Part shown: piece after piece, positions 20,643 to 29,813 of the stretch | Numbering within the stretch: position 1 is the first letter of the stretch | Layout of the letters: each line of letters opens with the position of its first letter | Assembly: GCF_021654035.1 (NCBI RefSeq) | Contig: NZ_JAJPDW010000007.1 | Location: forward strand, 33,830 to 97,829 | Source of the DNA: Microbacterium aurantiacum | GTDB lineage: Bacteria > Actinomycetota > Actinomycetes > Actinomycetales > Microbacteriaceae | Reading direction: 5' to 3' | DNA length: 64,000 nt | Notes under the pieces: model-generated | What the model was told of the DNA's origin: nothing | The model's input: the letters and a program-made list of their open reading frames with translations, nothing else | Databases searched by the model: none | Program-made: the position numbers and the translations under genes

Positions 20643-21970
20643 CGCACCCCGGGCCGGTCCAGGACCGCGCCGTCGGCCACGGTGACGAGACCGCCGTAGA
20701 CGGTCCAGCGGATCGCGCCGGGGAGCTCTCGGCCCACATAGGGCGAGTTGACACTCCGCCCCTCAAGGTCGGCGGTGCCGAAGGTGCGCATCGGAGCGGG
20801 GTCGTGGAAGACGAGGTGCGCGGGGTGCCCTACGGTGATCGGCGTGCCGTGCCCGGCGAGGCGGCCGATGCGCGCGGGCTCCCGGGACATCACCCGGGCG
20901 ACATCCGCCCACGTGAGCATTCCGGTGTCGACCATCGCGTGCTGGACGACGCGCAGCGCGCTCTCCAGCCCCACCATTCCGTTGGCCGCCGCACCCCACT
21001 CGTAGGCCTTGGCCTCCGCGGGGTGCGGGGCGTGATCGGTCGCGACGATGTCGATCGTCCCGTCGGCGAGCCCCTCGCGCACGGCGCGCACGTCCTCCTC
21101 GCGACGCAGGGGCGGGTTCACCTTGAAGCGCGGGTCGTAGTCGCGCACCAGATCCTCGGTGAGCAGCAGGTGGTGCGGGGTCACTTCCGCCGTCACGTCC
21201 ACGCCGCGCTTCTTGGCCCACCGGATGATCTCCACCGATCCCGCGGTGGAGAGGTGGCACACGTGCAGGCGTGAACCGACGTGCTCGGCGAGGAGGACGT
21301 CGCGGGCGATGATCGACTCCTCCGCCACCGCCGGCCACCCGGTCAGTCCGAGTTCGGCCGAGACGGCGCCCTCGTTCATCTGGGCTCCCTCGGTGAGCCG
21401 GGGATCCTGCGCGTGCTGGGCGATGACGCCGTCGAACGCCTTGACGTACTCCAGCGCCCGACGCATGATCAGCGGATCCCACACGCAGAAGCCGTCGTCG
21501 CTGAACACGCGGACGCGGGCGCGGGAGTCGGCCATGGCGCCGAGCTCCGCCATCCGCTCGCCCTTCTGCCCGACCGTGACGGCTCCGATGGGCTGGACCG
21601 TGACGAAACCGGCGGCTTCGCCGAGCGCGAGCTCCTGCTCGACGACCCCGGCGGTGTCGGCGACGGGCGAGGTGTTCGGCATCGCGAATACGGCCGCGTA
21701 CCCGCCCGCGGCGGCTGCACGCGAACCGGTCAGGATCGTCTCGGACGCCTCGTACCCCGGCTCGCGCAGGTGGGTGTGGAGGTCGACGAGCCCCGGCAGG
21801 GCCACCAGACCGTCGACATCGATCTCGGTCGCGCCGTTGCGGCTGAGACCCGCGCCGACCCCGACGATCAAACCGTCCGCGACCAGGATGTCGGCGGCGG
21901 CGGCACCGTCGATGCGGGCGCCGCGGAAGAGCAGCCGTTCGGGGGTGGCGGTCGGCGGTGACTGGGTCAT
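20636..21970 (-). CDS. pyrC: Dihydroorotase
   Basis: Cyclises carbamoyl aspartate to dihydroorotate. 444 residues, class-I type. Zinc ligands are in [16 protein letters not shown], with MPNTSPVAD, the later histidine regions [19 protein letters not shown] and [16 protein letters not shown], and the catalytic aspartate in IVATDHAPH. The start overlaps the pyrB stop (ATGA). Confidence 0.95.
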   Translation of the reverse strand: MTQSPPTATPERLLFRGARIDGAAAADILVADGLIVGVGAGLSRNGATEIDVDGLVALPGLVDLHTHLREPGYEASETILTGSRAAAAGGYAAVFAMPNTSPVADTAGVVEQELALGEAAGFVTVQPIGAVTVGQKGERMAELGAMADSRARVRVFSDDGFCVWDPLIMRRALEYVKAFDGVIAQHAQDPRLTEGAQMNEGAVSAELGLTGWPAVAEESIIARDVLLAEHVGSRLHVCHLSTAGSVEIIRWAKKRGVDVTAEVTPHHLLLTEDLVRDYDPRFKVNPPLRREEDVRAVREGLADGTIDIVATDHAPHPAEAKAYEWGAAANGMVGLESALRVVQHAMVDTGMLTWADVARVMSREPARIGRLAGHGTPITVGHPAHLVFHDPAPMRTFGTADLEGRSVNSPYVGRELPGAIRWTVYGGLVTVADGAVLDRPGVRS

Positions 21971-22947
21971 CGGGGGCTCTCCTCGTCTGCGGCGTTCCGG
22001 TCGTCGGGTCCCGCGCCCGCCAGAAGCAGGTAGAGCGCGGCCATGCGCACCGAGACGCCGTTGGCGACCTGCTCGAGGACGGTCGAGCGGGCGCTGTCGG
22101 CGGCCTCTGCGGAGATCTCCAACCCCCGGTTCATGGGGCCCGGGTGCAGGACCATCGTATCCGCCGGGAGGGCCGATGCTCGCCGGGCATCGAGCCCCCA
22201 GATGCGCGAATACTCCCGTTCAGTGGGGAAATACGCCGCATTCATCCGTTCGAGCTGGATGCGCAGCATCATCACCGCATCCGGTTCCCGCGCGAGAGCC
22301 TCGTCAAGGCCGTACAGAACCTCGACCGGCCACCGGCTGACGTCCTGCGGAACGAGCGTCGGAGGACTCACCAGGGTGACGTGCGCGCCGAGCGTCGTGA
22401 GCAGCCAGACGTTGGAGCGCGCGACGCGCGAGTGCAGGACGTCGCCGACGATGGTCACACGGATGCCGGCGAGATCCCGGCCACGGCTGTCGGCGCCGAA
22501 CCGGCGCTTGCGGATCGTGAAGGCGTCCAGAAGCGCCTGCGTGGGGTGCTCGTGGGTGCCGTCGCCGGCGTTGACCACACCGGCGGAGATCCACCCGCTC
22601 GTGGCCAGGGTGCGCGGCGCACCGGAGGCTCCGTGGCGGATGACGACGGCATCCGCCCCCATCGCCTGAAGGGTCTGCGCCGTGTCCTGCAGCGACTCCC
22701 CCTTGGACACACTGGAGCCCTTGGCGGAGAAGTTGATGACGTCGGCCGAGAGGCGCTTGGCCGCGGCCTCGAACGAGATCCGCGTGCGGGTGGAGTCCTC
22801 GAAGAAGAGGTTCACCACCGTCTTCCCCCGGAGGGTCGGGAGCTTCTTGACTTCGCGGCGCTGGGTGTCGGCCATGTCTTCGGCGACGTCCAGGATGCGC
22901 AGGGCGTCTTCGCGCGACAGGGTGCGGGTGTCCAGGAGGTGCCTCAT
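21967..22947 (-). CDS. pyrB: Aspartate carbamoyltransferase catalytic subunit
   Basis: First committed step of pyrimidine synthesis. 326 residues. The carbamoyl-phosphate site is [20 protein letters not shown], followed by the [13 protein letters not shown] mobile loop and HPTQALLD. No regulatory PyrI subunit is present, as usual in actinobacteria. The start overlaps the pyrR stop by ATGA. Confidence 0.96.
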   Translation of the reverse strand: MRHLLDTRTLSREDALRILDVAEDMADTQRREVKKLPTLRGKTVVNLFFEDSTRTRISFEAAAKRLSADVINFSAKGSSVSKGESLQDTAQTLQAMGADAVVIRHGASGAPRTLATSGWISAGVVNAGDGTHEHPTQALLDAFTIRKRRFGADSRGRDLAGIRVTIVGDVLHSRVARSNVWLLTTLGAHVTLVSPPTLVPQDVSRWPVEVLYGLDEALAREPDAVMMLRIQLERMNAAYFPTEREYSRIWGLDARRASALPADTMVLHPGPMNRGLEISAEAADSARSTVLEQVANGVSVRMAALYLLLAGAGPDDRNAADEESPR

Positions 22948-23474
22948 GACTCGATGGTCACCTCTTCGACGCCGTCCACTTCCCGCAAGCGGACGTTGAC
23001 GCGTTCCTCCCGCGCGCTGGGGAGGTTCTTGCCGACGAAGTCCGGCCGGATCGGCAGCTGCCGGTGTCCCCGATCGACGAGCGTCGCCAGCCGGACCGCC
23101 GCGGGGCGTCCGATGTCCTGGAGCGCATCGAGGGCGGCACGGATGCTCCGGCCGGAGAACAGCACATCGTCGACGAGGACGACCGTGCGTCCGTCGATGC
23201 CGACCGAGGGGATGTCGGTGGGCTGCGGGGTGCGGGTCGGGTTCCGATGCAGGTCGTCGCGGTACATCGTGACGTCCAGGGCCCCGACCGGGACGGCGAT
23301 GCCGCCGAAATCGCCGACGAGCGCGCCGATCCTCTGTGCGAGCGTCGTGCCCCGCGTCGGGATGCCGAGGAGGACGAGGCCCTCCGGCCCCTTGTTGGAC
23401 TCCAGGATCTCGTGGGAGATCCGAGTCAGGGCACGCGAGATGTCGGCCTCGTGAAGCACGGTACGTGTGCTCAT
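22944..23474 (-). CDS. pyrR: PyrR: pyr mRNA-binding regulator / uracil phosphoribosyltransferase
   Basis: 176 residues. Type-I PRPP-binding motif [20 protein letters not shown], plus [13 protein letters not shown] and the basic [20 protein letters not shown] segment typical of PyrR. It binds pyr mRNA when UMP is high. The ATG at 23474 (MSTRTVLHE) is preferred over an in-frame start 24 bp upstream because GGGAG lies 6 nt before it, and because the upstream start would fall inside the PyrR-binding element (23481-23514). First gene of the pyrRBC-(Rv1382-like)-carAB-pyrF-gmk operon. Confidence 0.95.
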   Translation of the reverse strand: MSTRTVLHEADISRALTRISHEILESNKGPEGLVLLGIPTRGTTLAQRIGALVGDFGGIAVPVGALDVTMYRDDLHRNPTRTPQPTDIPSVGIDGRTVVLVDDVLFSGRSIRAALDALQDIGRPAAVRLATLVDRGHRQLPIRPDFVGKNLPSAREERVNVRLREVDGVEEVTIES

Positions 23475-23480
23475 CCGCCG

Positions 23481-23514
23481 CTCCCTTCTCCGCCTCACGG
23501 GACGGGATTAAAGG
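23481..23514 (-). promoter_or_regulatory. PyrR-binding RNA loop overlapping the pyrR ribosome site
   Basis: On the minus strand, 23514-23481 reads CCTTTAAT, then GTCCCGTGAGGC, then GAAGGGAG. These are the conserved blocks of the known PyrR anti-antiterminator/binding loop (CCUUUAA...GUCC-GUGA-GGC...GAAGG). The CCTT and AAGG ends pair as the lower stem. The 3' side is the Shine-Dalgarno of pyrR itself, so PyrR binding would block translation, as proposed for mycobacteria. No terminator hairpin is seen. Confidence 0.8.
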
Positions 23515-23538
23515 TTGCTGTGGTGATCGCAGGACAGC

Positions 23539-25095
23539 CTATCGGACGGCGGCATCCTCGGTGACGCGCTGCGAGCGGATCGGGTGACCGGTCGTGGTCA
23601 GGCAGCGTCCGGTCGCCAGGTCCCACTTCCAGTCGTGCAGGGAACACGTGAGGACGCCGTCCTCGATCTTGCCGGTCTTGGTGAGATCCGCCCGCAGGTG
23701 CGGGCAGCGGCGCTGGACCTGCCAGCCGTCGATCTCGGCATCCTCCGTCTGATCGGACTGCTCGGCGTACCAGTTCTCGACGTACTCGATCCGGTCCCGC
23801 GAGAGGCACTTCAGGAACGTCGTGAGGAACTCGTTGAACTTGCCCGAGCGCCCCACCTCGAACTGCATCGAGAGGAAGATCGAGTTCGACCAGTCGATCT
23901 CGTGGTCGCGGATGTTCGTCGAGACCAGGTCGGCGGGGATCGTGTACCAGTACACGCACTCCTCGCCCGCATACTCCCGGAGCTTGGCCTTGGGGAAGTC
24001 GACGACCATGTCGAGCTCGCCGATGCGGAAGCGCACCATCCCGCCGACGCCGTTTCGGATCGTCCGCGCCCGCCGGAGCAGCGGCTCCCACCACTCCTTC
24101 AGCGCAGCCAGCATCTCCGCGGGCGGCATGATCTCGGCGCGGGTGGCTTCTTCCGCCGCGATCTCCTCCTGACGACTGTCTCGCTGCGCGGCGAGGTACT
24201 CCCACTTGTCCTCGAAGATCCCGGCGATCTCCGCTTCGGAGAAGAGCGTCTGCGTGACCGTGACGTCGCTCCCGCGCACCTCGACCTCCGTGCCGGGGAG
24301 GAACAGGTGGCCCTTCTGCTCCGGGCGGACTTCGGCCATGTGCTGGAGGAACTGGTGCTGGTCGGTGAAGATCGAGTCGTTCTCCAGTCCCGTGCCGTTG
24401 TACCGGAACAGCGCATCGCGGAGGAACATCGGCGGCCCGGCCATCGGGAAGACGTGCTCGGCGTCGACCTTCTCGATGTAGTACATCGCGCGCTTGTTCT
24501 GCGCGTCGCGCTTCAGCTGGGCGAAGTTCTGCTTGGCGTCCTGCGGCAGGTCGTAGACCATCGGCCACCAGATGGCCCCCGAGACCTGGGTGAAGTAGGC
24601 GTCGGGCTTGCCGAAGTCGAACAGCTTCTCAAGGTCCAGCGGGTGGGAGTCGTTCTGGTTCAGCACCGAGGCGGTTCCGTCGTCGACCGAGAGCGACGAG
24701 TCGCCGATGGGGCCGTCGCTCGGCGCGCGCAGCGGTGTCACCATGAGCTTCAGCGGCCCGAACTCGAGGGGGACGCCGGCTTCGGTCCGCACCAGATTGG
24801 TGTAGCCGAGGGCGATCAGGTCCTGCTCGAGATCGTCGGTGGGGTACTCCGGCAGGAGCACGCGGATGTCCTTCGAGACGTACCGCTCGAGGAGTGCCGG
24901 GTCGAAGTGGTCGCGGTGACGGTGCGAGATGTAGAGGAAGTCCGCGGCACCGTACCGCTCCCAGTCGAGCGCGCGGTTGTCCGGGAACGGAAACCACGAA
25001 CCGAAGAAGCTGGGGCCGATCACCGGGTCGCAGAGGATCGAGCCCCCCGCGGTCTCGATGAACATCCCGGCGTGCCCGAGGCCTGTGATCTTCAT
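23539..25095 (-). CDS. Metallo-beta-lactamase-fold protein with C-terminal Rieske [2Fe-2S] domain
   Basis: 518 residues. N-terminal MBL fold: GLGHAGMFIETAGGSILCDP, then the metal motif HRHRDH at 58-63 (canonical HxHxDH). The C-terminus carries a Rieske cluster motif, C464-P-H466 ... C484-S-L-H487 with 17 residues between. The middle part has no strong match I recognise. An MBL plus Rieske pairing resembles the CMP-N-acetylneuraminate hydroxylase family, but there the Rieske domain is N-terminal. An oxygenase or hydrolase role is inferred; the substrate is unknown. It has AGGAG 5 nt before the ATG and its own -10-like element. pyrR begins 64 bp after its stop, so it may feed transcription into the pyr operon. 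Confidence 0.8.
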   Translation of the reverse strand: MKITGLGHAGMFIETAGGSILCDPVIGPSFFGSWFPFPDNRALDWERYGAADFLYISHRHRDHFDPALLERYVSKDIRVLLPEYPTDDLEQDLIALGYTNLVRTEAGVPLEFGPLKLMVTPLRAPSDGPIGDSSLSVDDGTASVLNQNDSHPLDLEKLFDFGKPDAYFTQVSGAIWWPMVYDLPQDAKQNFAQLKRDAQNKRAMYYIEKVDAEHVFPMAGPPMFLRDALFRYNGTGLENDSIFTDQHQFLQHMAEVRPEQKGHLFLPGTEVEVRGSDVTVTQTLFSEAEIAGIFEDKWEYLAAQRDSRQEEIAAEEATRAEIMPPAEMLAALKEWWEPLLRRARTIRNGVGGMVRFRIGELDMVVDFPKAKLREYAGEECVYWYTIPADLVSTNIRDHEIDWSNSIFLSMQFEVGRSGKFNEFLTTFLKCLSRDRIEYVENWYAEQSDQTEDAEIDGWQVQRRCPHLRADLTKTGKIEDGVLTCSLHDWKWDLATGRCLTTTGHPIRSQRVTEDAAVR

Positions 25096-25123
25096 GTCGC
25101 TCCTGTCGGAAATGAACTCTCCG

Positions 25124-25129
25124 AGTCTA
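25124..25129 (-). promoter_or_regulatory. Candidate -10 element (TAGACT) for the MBL-Rieske gene
   Basis: TAGACT on the minus strand, 28 nt before the ATG, matches TANNNT. It would give a leader of about 20 nt containing the AGGAG ribosome site. No good -35 is visible. Confidence 0.35.
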
Positions 25130-25170
25130 CGCGGGCCCCTCCTGGGCGCTCCGTGAGGAGCCGGGGATAA

Positions 25171-28134
25171 TCACGGCTCCAGCAGCGAGCGGATGTCGGA
25201 CGCGTCCAGAACATCGGCGAACGCGGCACCGTCGTCGAGCACGCCGCGGATGAGGTCGGCCTTGCGCTGCTGGAGTGCGCGCACCTTCTCCTCGATGGTT
25301 CCGGCGGCGATCAGCCGGTAGACGAAGACGCTCCGACTCTGGCCGATGCGATGCGCACGGTCGACCGCCTGCGATTCGGCAGCCGGGTTCCACCACGGAT
25401 CGAGGAGGAAGACGTACTCCGCCTCCGTGAGGGTGAGACCGAACCCGCCCGCCTTCAAGCTGATGAGGAAGACGGGGGCCCGCCCGGAGCGGAACTCCTC
25501 CACGACCGCGTCCCGTCCCCGGGTGGTGCCGTCCAGGCGGGTATGGACGATGCCCGCCTCGCTCAGCCGTGCGCCCGCGAGGTCGAGGAAGGAGGTGAAC
25601 TGGCTGAAGACCAGCACCCGGTGACCTTCCGCCCGCACCTCGGCGATGCGTTCCACCAGGACGTCCAGCTTCGCCGAGCCGAGCCCGGCATCGCGCTCGT
25701 CGATCAGAGCCGGGGCGAGGCTCAGCATGCGCAGGAGCGTGAGGGAGCGGAAGACGATGAAGCGCTGGCGGTCCAGGTCGTCCAGGAGCCCGAGGATCTT
25801 CTGGCGCTCCCGTTGGAGGACGCGGTCGTAGAGGGCGCGGTGCGCCGGCGAGAGCCGCACCTCGATCTCCTGCTCCTGCTTCGCAGGCAGCTCCGGGGCG
25901 ACGTGCTCCTTCGTCCGCCGGAGGAGGAAGGGCCGCGTGCGTCGGCGGAGGTTCTCACGCTGTCGCGCGCGGTGGGAGCGACCGGCCGCGACGGCGAGGG
26001 GCGTCGGCGCGTCCCCATCCGTCCGGGTGAGCGGACGGACGTACTCCTCCCGAAAGCGGCGACGCGACGGGAACAGACCGGGCGCTGTGAGCGAGAGCAG
26101 CGCCCAGAGATCCTCCACGCTGTTCTCCATCGGGGTGCCCGTCACGGCGAAGACACCGCCGGAGCGGATCGCCGCGACGGCGCGATGGATCCTGGTCGCC
26201 GGGTTCTTGACGAACTGCGCCTCGTCGAGGATCAGCCCCGCCCAGGTGAGCGCGGCGAACTCGTCGGCGTCGATGCGGACCACGCCGTAGGACGCTACGA
26301 CGACGTCCGCCGTGGCGGCGACGTCGAGGACCGTGCGATCACGCCGGGCCGCTGTGCCGTCGATGAGGGCGACACGAAGATCCGGGGCGAATCGCGCCGC
26401 CTCCCGACGCCACGTGGTGATCACCGAGGTGGGCGCGACCACCAGCCAGGGGCGCCGCCCGCCGCGCTCCCGGTCGCGGGCGACGAGGCTCAGCAGCTGC
26501 AGGGTCTTCCCGAGGCCCATGTCGTCGGCGAGGATCCCCCCGAGCCGATGGTCGTGCAAGCGCGCCAGCCACGACAGCCCGTCGCGCTGATACGGACGAA
26601 GCGTCGCGCGGATCCCTGTGGGGACATCCAGCGGGGGCGTCGGCGACCCTTCGTCGGCGAACGCGGCGACGAGCGCGCGCCATTCGGCGGCGGCATCCGA
26701 CTCGTCCGCGAGATCCTCGAAATCCGCCCACAGACTGATCTGGCTCCGCGCGACCCGCGGTCCCGTCTCCCACTCGTCCAGGTCGCCCGCCTCGTCGAGG
26801 AGGTCTTTCAGGCGTCGCAGCGCGGGATGACGGAGGGAGAACCATCCGCCGTCGGCGAGCTTCATCCGCGCCCGTCCCCGCGAGAGCGCGCGGAAGAGCG
26901 CACCGAACGGGACGGGCCTGCCGTCGATCCACACGAGGATGCCGAGATCGAACCAGTCCGGATCCGACGACGGGACGGCGGTGATCCGGATGCGCGGGTC
27001 CCCGCGGAGGGCTTCGGCCGTGGGAGGCGCCCCCTCGACCGTGACGACGATGTCGGGGTGCGCATCCAGCTCCGGGAGGATCGCGGTCGCGAACGCCGCG
27101 GCGTCGGCATCGTCGAGGACGGCCGACGGCTGGAACTCGGCACCCGCGGCGCTCCAGAGGCCCTCGAGGACGGCGATGATCCGCGCTTCTCCCTCGGCGT
27201 CACGGACGATGCCGGCGGACGCCGCGTCATCGTCGAAGGCGACGGCGACCCCGGGGTAGCGCCAGCGCATGCCGTACTCGGCGACCCCGTCGTCCCGGTA
27301 GGTCACGTCGACGCCCAGGGTCGGTCGATCCTCCGGGGGCGGGGGCACCCCGTCCGCGATCGAGAGCGGCGCCGACCGCGCGAGCCGCGGGTAGGTCTCG
27401 ACGAGGAACGCGTCCGTGTCGCCCGCCGGCACGTCGACCGCACCGTCGAGGAGCAGACGCGGAAGGGGCATCGGCAAGGGCACCGCTGCGAGGATCAGCC
27501 GGACCACGTCACCGCGTGCCTCGGCCGCGTACAGGCCGCATTGCCCGACCGGACGGATCACGGCCGCGTCCGGAGCGAGTCCCGGGAGGTCGATGTCGGC
27601 GGACAGGCGAAGGCCTCCCCCGCGACGCGGATCCACTGCGACGCGTGCGCTCGCCGCATCGGCCAGCGTCACCTCCTGGTGCCCCGTCGCAGGCACCAGG
27701 GGCACGCCGGCATCCGATGCCGCCTGGAGGTGAGGCCACACATGGGTCGACACGATCTCGTCGAGCACGACCACATCGCCGGTCGTGGGCAGCGGCGCCT
27801 CGGGCCGCGCCACCCGGGAGAGGGCGTGCAGCTCGGCGAACCACCGCACCTGGTCGGGACGGAAACGGGAGGGGCCACGCCGCAGCGACTCCCAGGACAC
27901 GTCCCCCCGGATCCAGTCCCCGCGGGATCCTCGCATGAGCGGTCGAAGGGCCACGTGGAGATCTCCCGCGACGCCGGTCAGCGTCGCGGTGGTCACGGTG
28001 GCCACACCACGCGGCTCCCACCGCGCGGGATCGTACGGCTCGCGGCGGCGCAGCTCGAAGCCGAGCGCGAGCGCCTCACCGCCATCGCCGTCGCGCCCGC
28101 CGGTGCCGAGGAGGTCGCGCCAGTGGGAGGTCAC
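25171..28134 (-). CDS. SNF2-family DEAD/DEAH ATPase (HepA/RapA-like)
   Basis: 987 residues. A long N-terminal part (about 1-480) without recognised catalytic motifs is followed by a complete SNF2 motor: motif I LADDMGLGKTLQLLSL, motif II LILDEAQFVKNP (DEAQ), motif III VTGTPMENSVEDLW, motif IV-V VFSQFTSF and LISLKAGGFGLTLTEA, and motif VI QAVDRAHRIGQ. Bacterial SNF2 proteins translocate on DNA and may remodel protein-DNA complexes. The partner is unknown. The GTG at 28134 (VTSHWRDLL) is preferred over the in-frame GTG at 28173 because GAGGATG precedes it. It follows nusB by 59 bp and sits where other actinobacteria go straight to pyrR. Confidence 0.88.
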   Translation of the reverse strand: MTSHWRDLLGTGGRDGDGGEALALGFELRRREPYDPARWEPRGVATVTTATLTGVAGDLHVALRPLMRGSRGDWIRGDVSWESLRRGPSRFRPDQVRWFAELHALSRVARPEAPLPTTGDVVVLDEIVSTHVWPHLQAASDAGVPLVPATGHQEVTLADAASARVAVDPRRGGGLRLSADIDLPGLAPDAAVIRPVGQCGLYAAEARGDVVRLILAAVPLPMPLPRLLLDGAVDVPAGDTDAFLVETYPRLARSAPLSIADGVPPPPEDRPTLGVDVTYRDDGVAEYGMRWRYPGVAVAFDDDAASAGIVRDAEGEARIIAVLEGLWSAAGAEFQPSAVLDDADAAAFATAILPELDAHPDIVVTVEGAPPTAEALRGDPRIRITAVPSSDPDWFDLGILVWIDGRPVPFGALFRALSRGRARMKLADGGWFSLRHPALRRLKDLLDEAGDLDEWETGPRVARSQISLWADFEDLADESDAAAEWRALVAAFADEGSPTPPLDVPTGIRATLRPYQRDGLSWLARLHDHRLGGILADDMGLGKTLQLLSLVARDRERGGRRPWLVVAPTSVITTWRREAARFAPDLRVALIDGTAARRDRTVLDVAATADVVVASYGVVRIDADEFAALTWAGLILDEAQFVKNPATRIHRAVAAIRSGGVFAVTGTPMENSVEDLWALLSLTAPGLFPSRRRFREEYVRPLTRTDGDAPTPLAVAAGRSHRARQRENLRRRTRPFLLRRTKEHVAPELPAKQEQEIEVRLSPAHRALYDRVLQRERQKILGLLDDLDRQRFIVFRSLTLLRMLSLAPALIDERDAGLGSAKLDVLVERIAEVRAEGHRVLVFSQFTSFLDLAGARLSEAGIVHTRLDGTTRGRDAVVEEFRSGRAPVFLISLKAGGFGLTLTEAEYVFLLDPWWNPAAESQAVDRAHRIGQSRSVFVYRLIAAGTIEEKVRALQQRKADLIRGVLDDGAAFADVLDASDIRSLLEP

Positions 28135-28193
28135 GGGATCATCCTCGTCGCCGCCGCGGACATCGGCGTGCACCGATCAGGGCTGTCGCCCCG

Positions 28194-28604
28194 TCACGAG
28201 GTGCGGGCGATCCGCCCCAGGATGCCGTGCACGAACGAGCCGGAATCGTCGGTCGAATACTCCTTGGCGAGCTCGACGGCCTCGTCGATCGCGACCGCCG
28301 GGGGCACGGCGTCGTTGAAGAGGATCTCCCAGACGCCGATGCGGAGGACCGCGCGGTCCACGGCCGGCATCCGTGCGAGCGACCAGTCCTTGGCGTACGT
28401 GGTGATCTGCTCGTCGATCTCATCGCGGTTGTCGATGACACCGTCGACGATCTCGCGGGCGTAGAGCCACGATGCCTCGCGGGCGGGCTCGGCGGCGGCG
28501 CGCTTGGCCTCGACGGCGAGCATCACGGGGATGTCCTCGCCGCGCACGTCGGCTTGGAAAAGGATGTCGAGGGCGCGCTTGCGCGCCTTGCTCCGGGCGC
28601 TCAC
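28194..28604 (-). CDS. nusB: Transcription antitermination factor NusB
   Basis: All-helical RNA-binding protein, 136 residues, acting with NusE at boxA in rRNA antitermination. It starts MSARSKARKRALDILFQADV. RMPAVDRAVLRIGVWEILF and VAIDEAVELAKEYSTDDSGS are the family core. It is 3 bp from the efp stop, the usual efp-nusB arrangement. Confidence 0.95.
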   Translation of the reverse strand: MSARSKARKRALDILFQADVRGEDIPVMLAVEAKRAAAEPAREASWLYAREIVDGVIDNRDEIDEQITTYAKDWSLARMPAVDRAVLRIGVWEILFNDAVPPAVAIDEAVELAKEYSTDDSGSFVHGILGRIARTS

Positions 28605-28607
28605 GCG

Positions 28608-29168
28608 TCAGTTGACGCGGCCGAGGTAGTCACCGCTGCGGGTGTCGACCTTGACCTTCGTGCCCTGCTCGACGAACAGCGGCACCTGGATCTCGTACCC
28701 GGTCTCGAGCGTCGCCGCCTTGGTACCCGCCGACGAACGGTCGCCCTGCAGGCCGGGCTCGGTGTAGGTGATCTCCAGTACGACCGACGCCGGAAGCTCA
28801 ATGTAGAGCGGATTGCCGTTGTTCAGCGCGATCTGGACCTGCTGGTTCTCCAGCAGGAAGTTCGCCGCGTCTCCGACGGTCGCGGCCGGGACCGTGAGCT
28901 GGTCGTAGTCGGCGACGTCCATGAAGACGAAGCCTTCACCGTCGTTGTAGAGGTAGGTGAAGTCGCGGCGGTCGACGTTCTCGGTCTCGATCTTCGCGCC
29001 GGCGTTGTAGGTCTTGTCGACGACCTTGCCGGTGACGACGTTCTTCAGCTTGGTGCGCACGAACGCGCCGCCCTTGCCGGGCTTGACGTGCTGGAACTCC
29101 ACGACGCTCCAGAGCTGACCGTCGATGTTGAGGACGACGCCGTTCTTGATGTCTGCGGTGGATGCCAT
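28608..29168 (-). CDS. efp: Translation elongation factor P
   Basis: Relieves ribosome stalling at polyproline. 186 residues, three OB-like domains. The tip loop is [11 protein letters not shown] with Lys32, the site modified in other bacteria. The actinobacterial form with this PGKGGA loop is thought to work unmodified, and no epmA/epmB genes are seen here. C-terminal [20 protein letters not shown] is typical. No Shine-Dalgarno is evident before the ATG at 29168, so initiation may be leaderless or weakly SD-dependent. Confidence 0.96.
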   Translation of the reverse strand: MASTADIKNGVVLNIDGQLWSVVEFQHVKPGKGGAFVRTKLKNVVTGKVVDKTYNAGAKIETENVDRRDFTYLYNDGEGFVFMDVADYDQLTVPAATVGDAANFLLENQQVQIALNNGNPLYIELPASVVLEITYTEPGLQGDRSSAGTKAATLETGYEIQVPLFVEQGTKVKVDTRSGDYLGRVN

Positions 29169-29229
29169 GAGGTGGAATGTCCGTTCGTTGGGATTCGGGG
29201 CACGCGCCGAGCGCGGCCGACAGTCGATT

Positions 29230-29697
29230 CTACGGGACGCCTCCCGCGGCCTCGTCCCCCGAGATGAGGGCGATCAGCGCGTCGGTCGCGCGGCCGTACC
29301 CGGCGATCCCCTCGCCGATGACGTGGACCGCGGCGACATCCCGCACGTAGGAGAAGTGGCGGAACGACTCGCGCGCCGAGATGTCGGAGATGTGCACCTC
29401 CGCGACGGGGAGGGAGACGCCGGCAAGGGCGTCCCGCAGAGCGACGGAGGTGTGGGTCAATCCACCGGGATTGATGACGATGCCGGCGCAGTCCGCGCGT
29501 GCGGCGTGGATCGCGTCGATGAGGACACCCTCGTGGTTGCTCTGGATCGCGCGGATGTCGAACCCACGGCGTCCCGCCCGATCCCGGACGAGGTCCTCCA
29601 CGTCGGCGAGGGTCTCATGTCCGTAGATCTCCGGCTGGCGGGTGCCCAGGAGGTTCAGGTTCGGGCCGTTGACGAGCAGCAGGCGGCGGTCGGTCAC
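29230..29697 (-). CDS. aroQ: 3-Dehydroquinate dehydratase, type II
   Basis: Third step of the shikimate pathway. 155 residues. It starts (GTG) with [20 protein letters not shown], the type-II signature with the catalytic Tyr. [33 protein letters not shown] and VEVHISD-like [19 protein letters not shown] complete the active site. It is separated from aroB by 116 bp holding an inverted repeat. Confidence 0.95.
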   Translation of the reverse strand: MTDRRLLLVNGPNLNLLGTRQPEIYGHETLADVEDLVRDRAGRRGFDIRAIQSNHEGVLIDAIHAARADCAGIVINPGGLTHTSVALRDALAGVSLPVAEVHISDISARESFRHFSYVRDVAAVHVIGEGIAGYGRATDALIALISGDEAAGGVP

Positions 29698-29727
29698 GCG
29701 TTCACACTAGCCGCGCACGATCACGGA

Positions 29728-29781
29728 GATGTGCGGGATGACGGATGCCGGAGGCCTCCGCGGTCCGCAATCTCGCACATC
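29728..29781. repeat. Nested inverted repeat between aroB and aroQ
   Basis: Outer arms GATGTGCGGGAT (29728-29739) and ATCTCGCACATC (29770-29781) pair over 12 positions, with one G-T mismatch that is a wobble in plus-strand RNA. Inside is the perfect palindrome CGGAGGCCTCCG (29749-29760). It lies between the aroB stop and the aroQ start, the only sizeable gap in the aro block. It could act as a terminator, processing site or operator. Confidence 0.5.
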
Positions 29782-29813
29782 GCCGCGATCTCGCGCGCCG
29801 GCGGACTCGTTCG

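Noticed and set aside
25351..28464. Long plus-strand open frame opposite the SNF2 gene
   Set aside because: Antisense shadow; low-complexity Arg/Glu/Asp sequence and no known motif.
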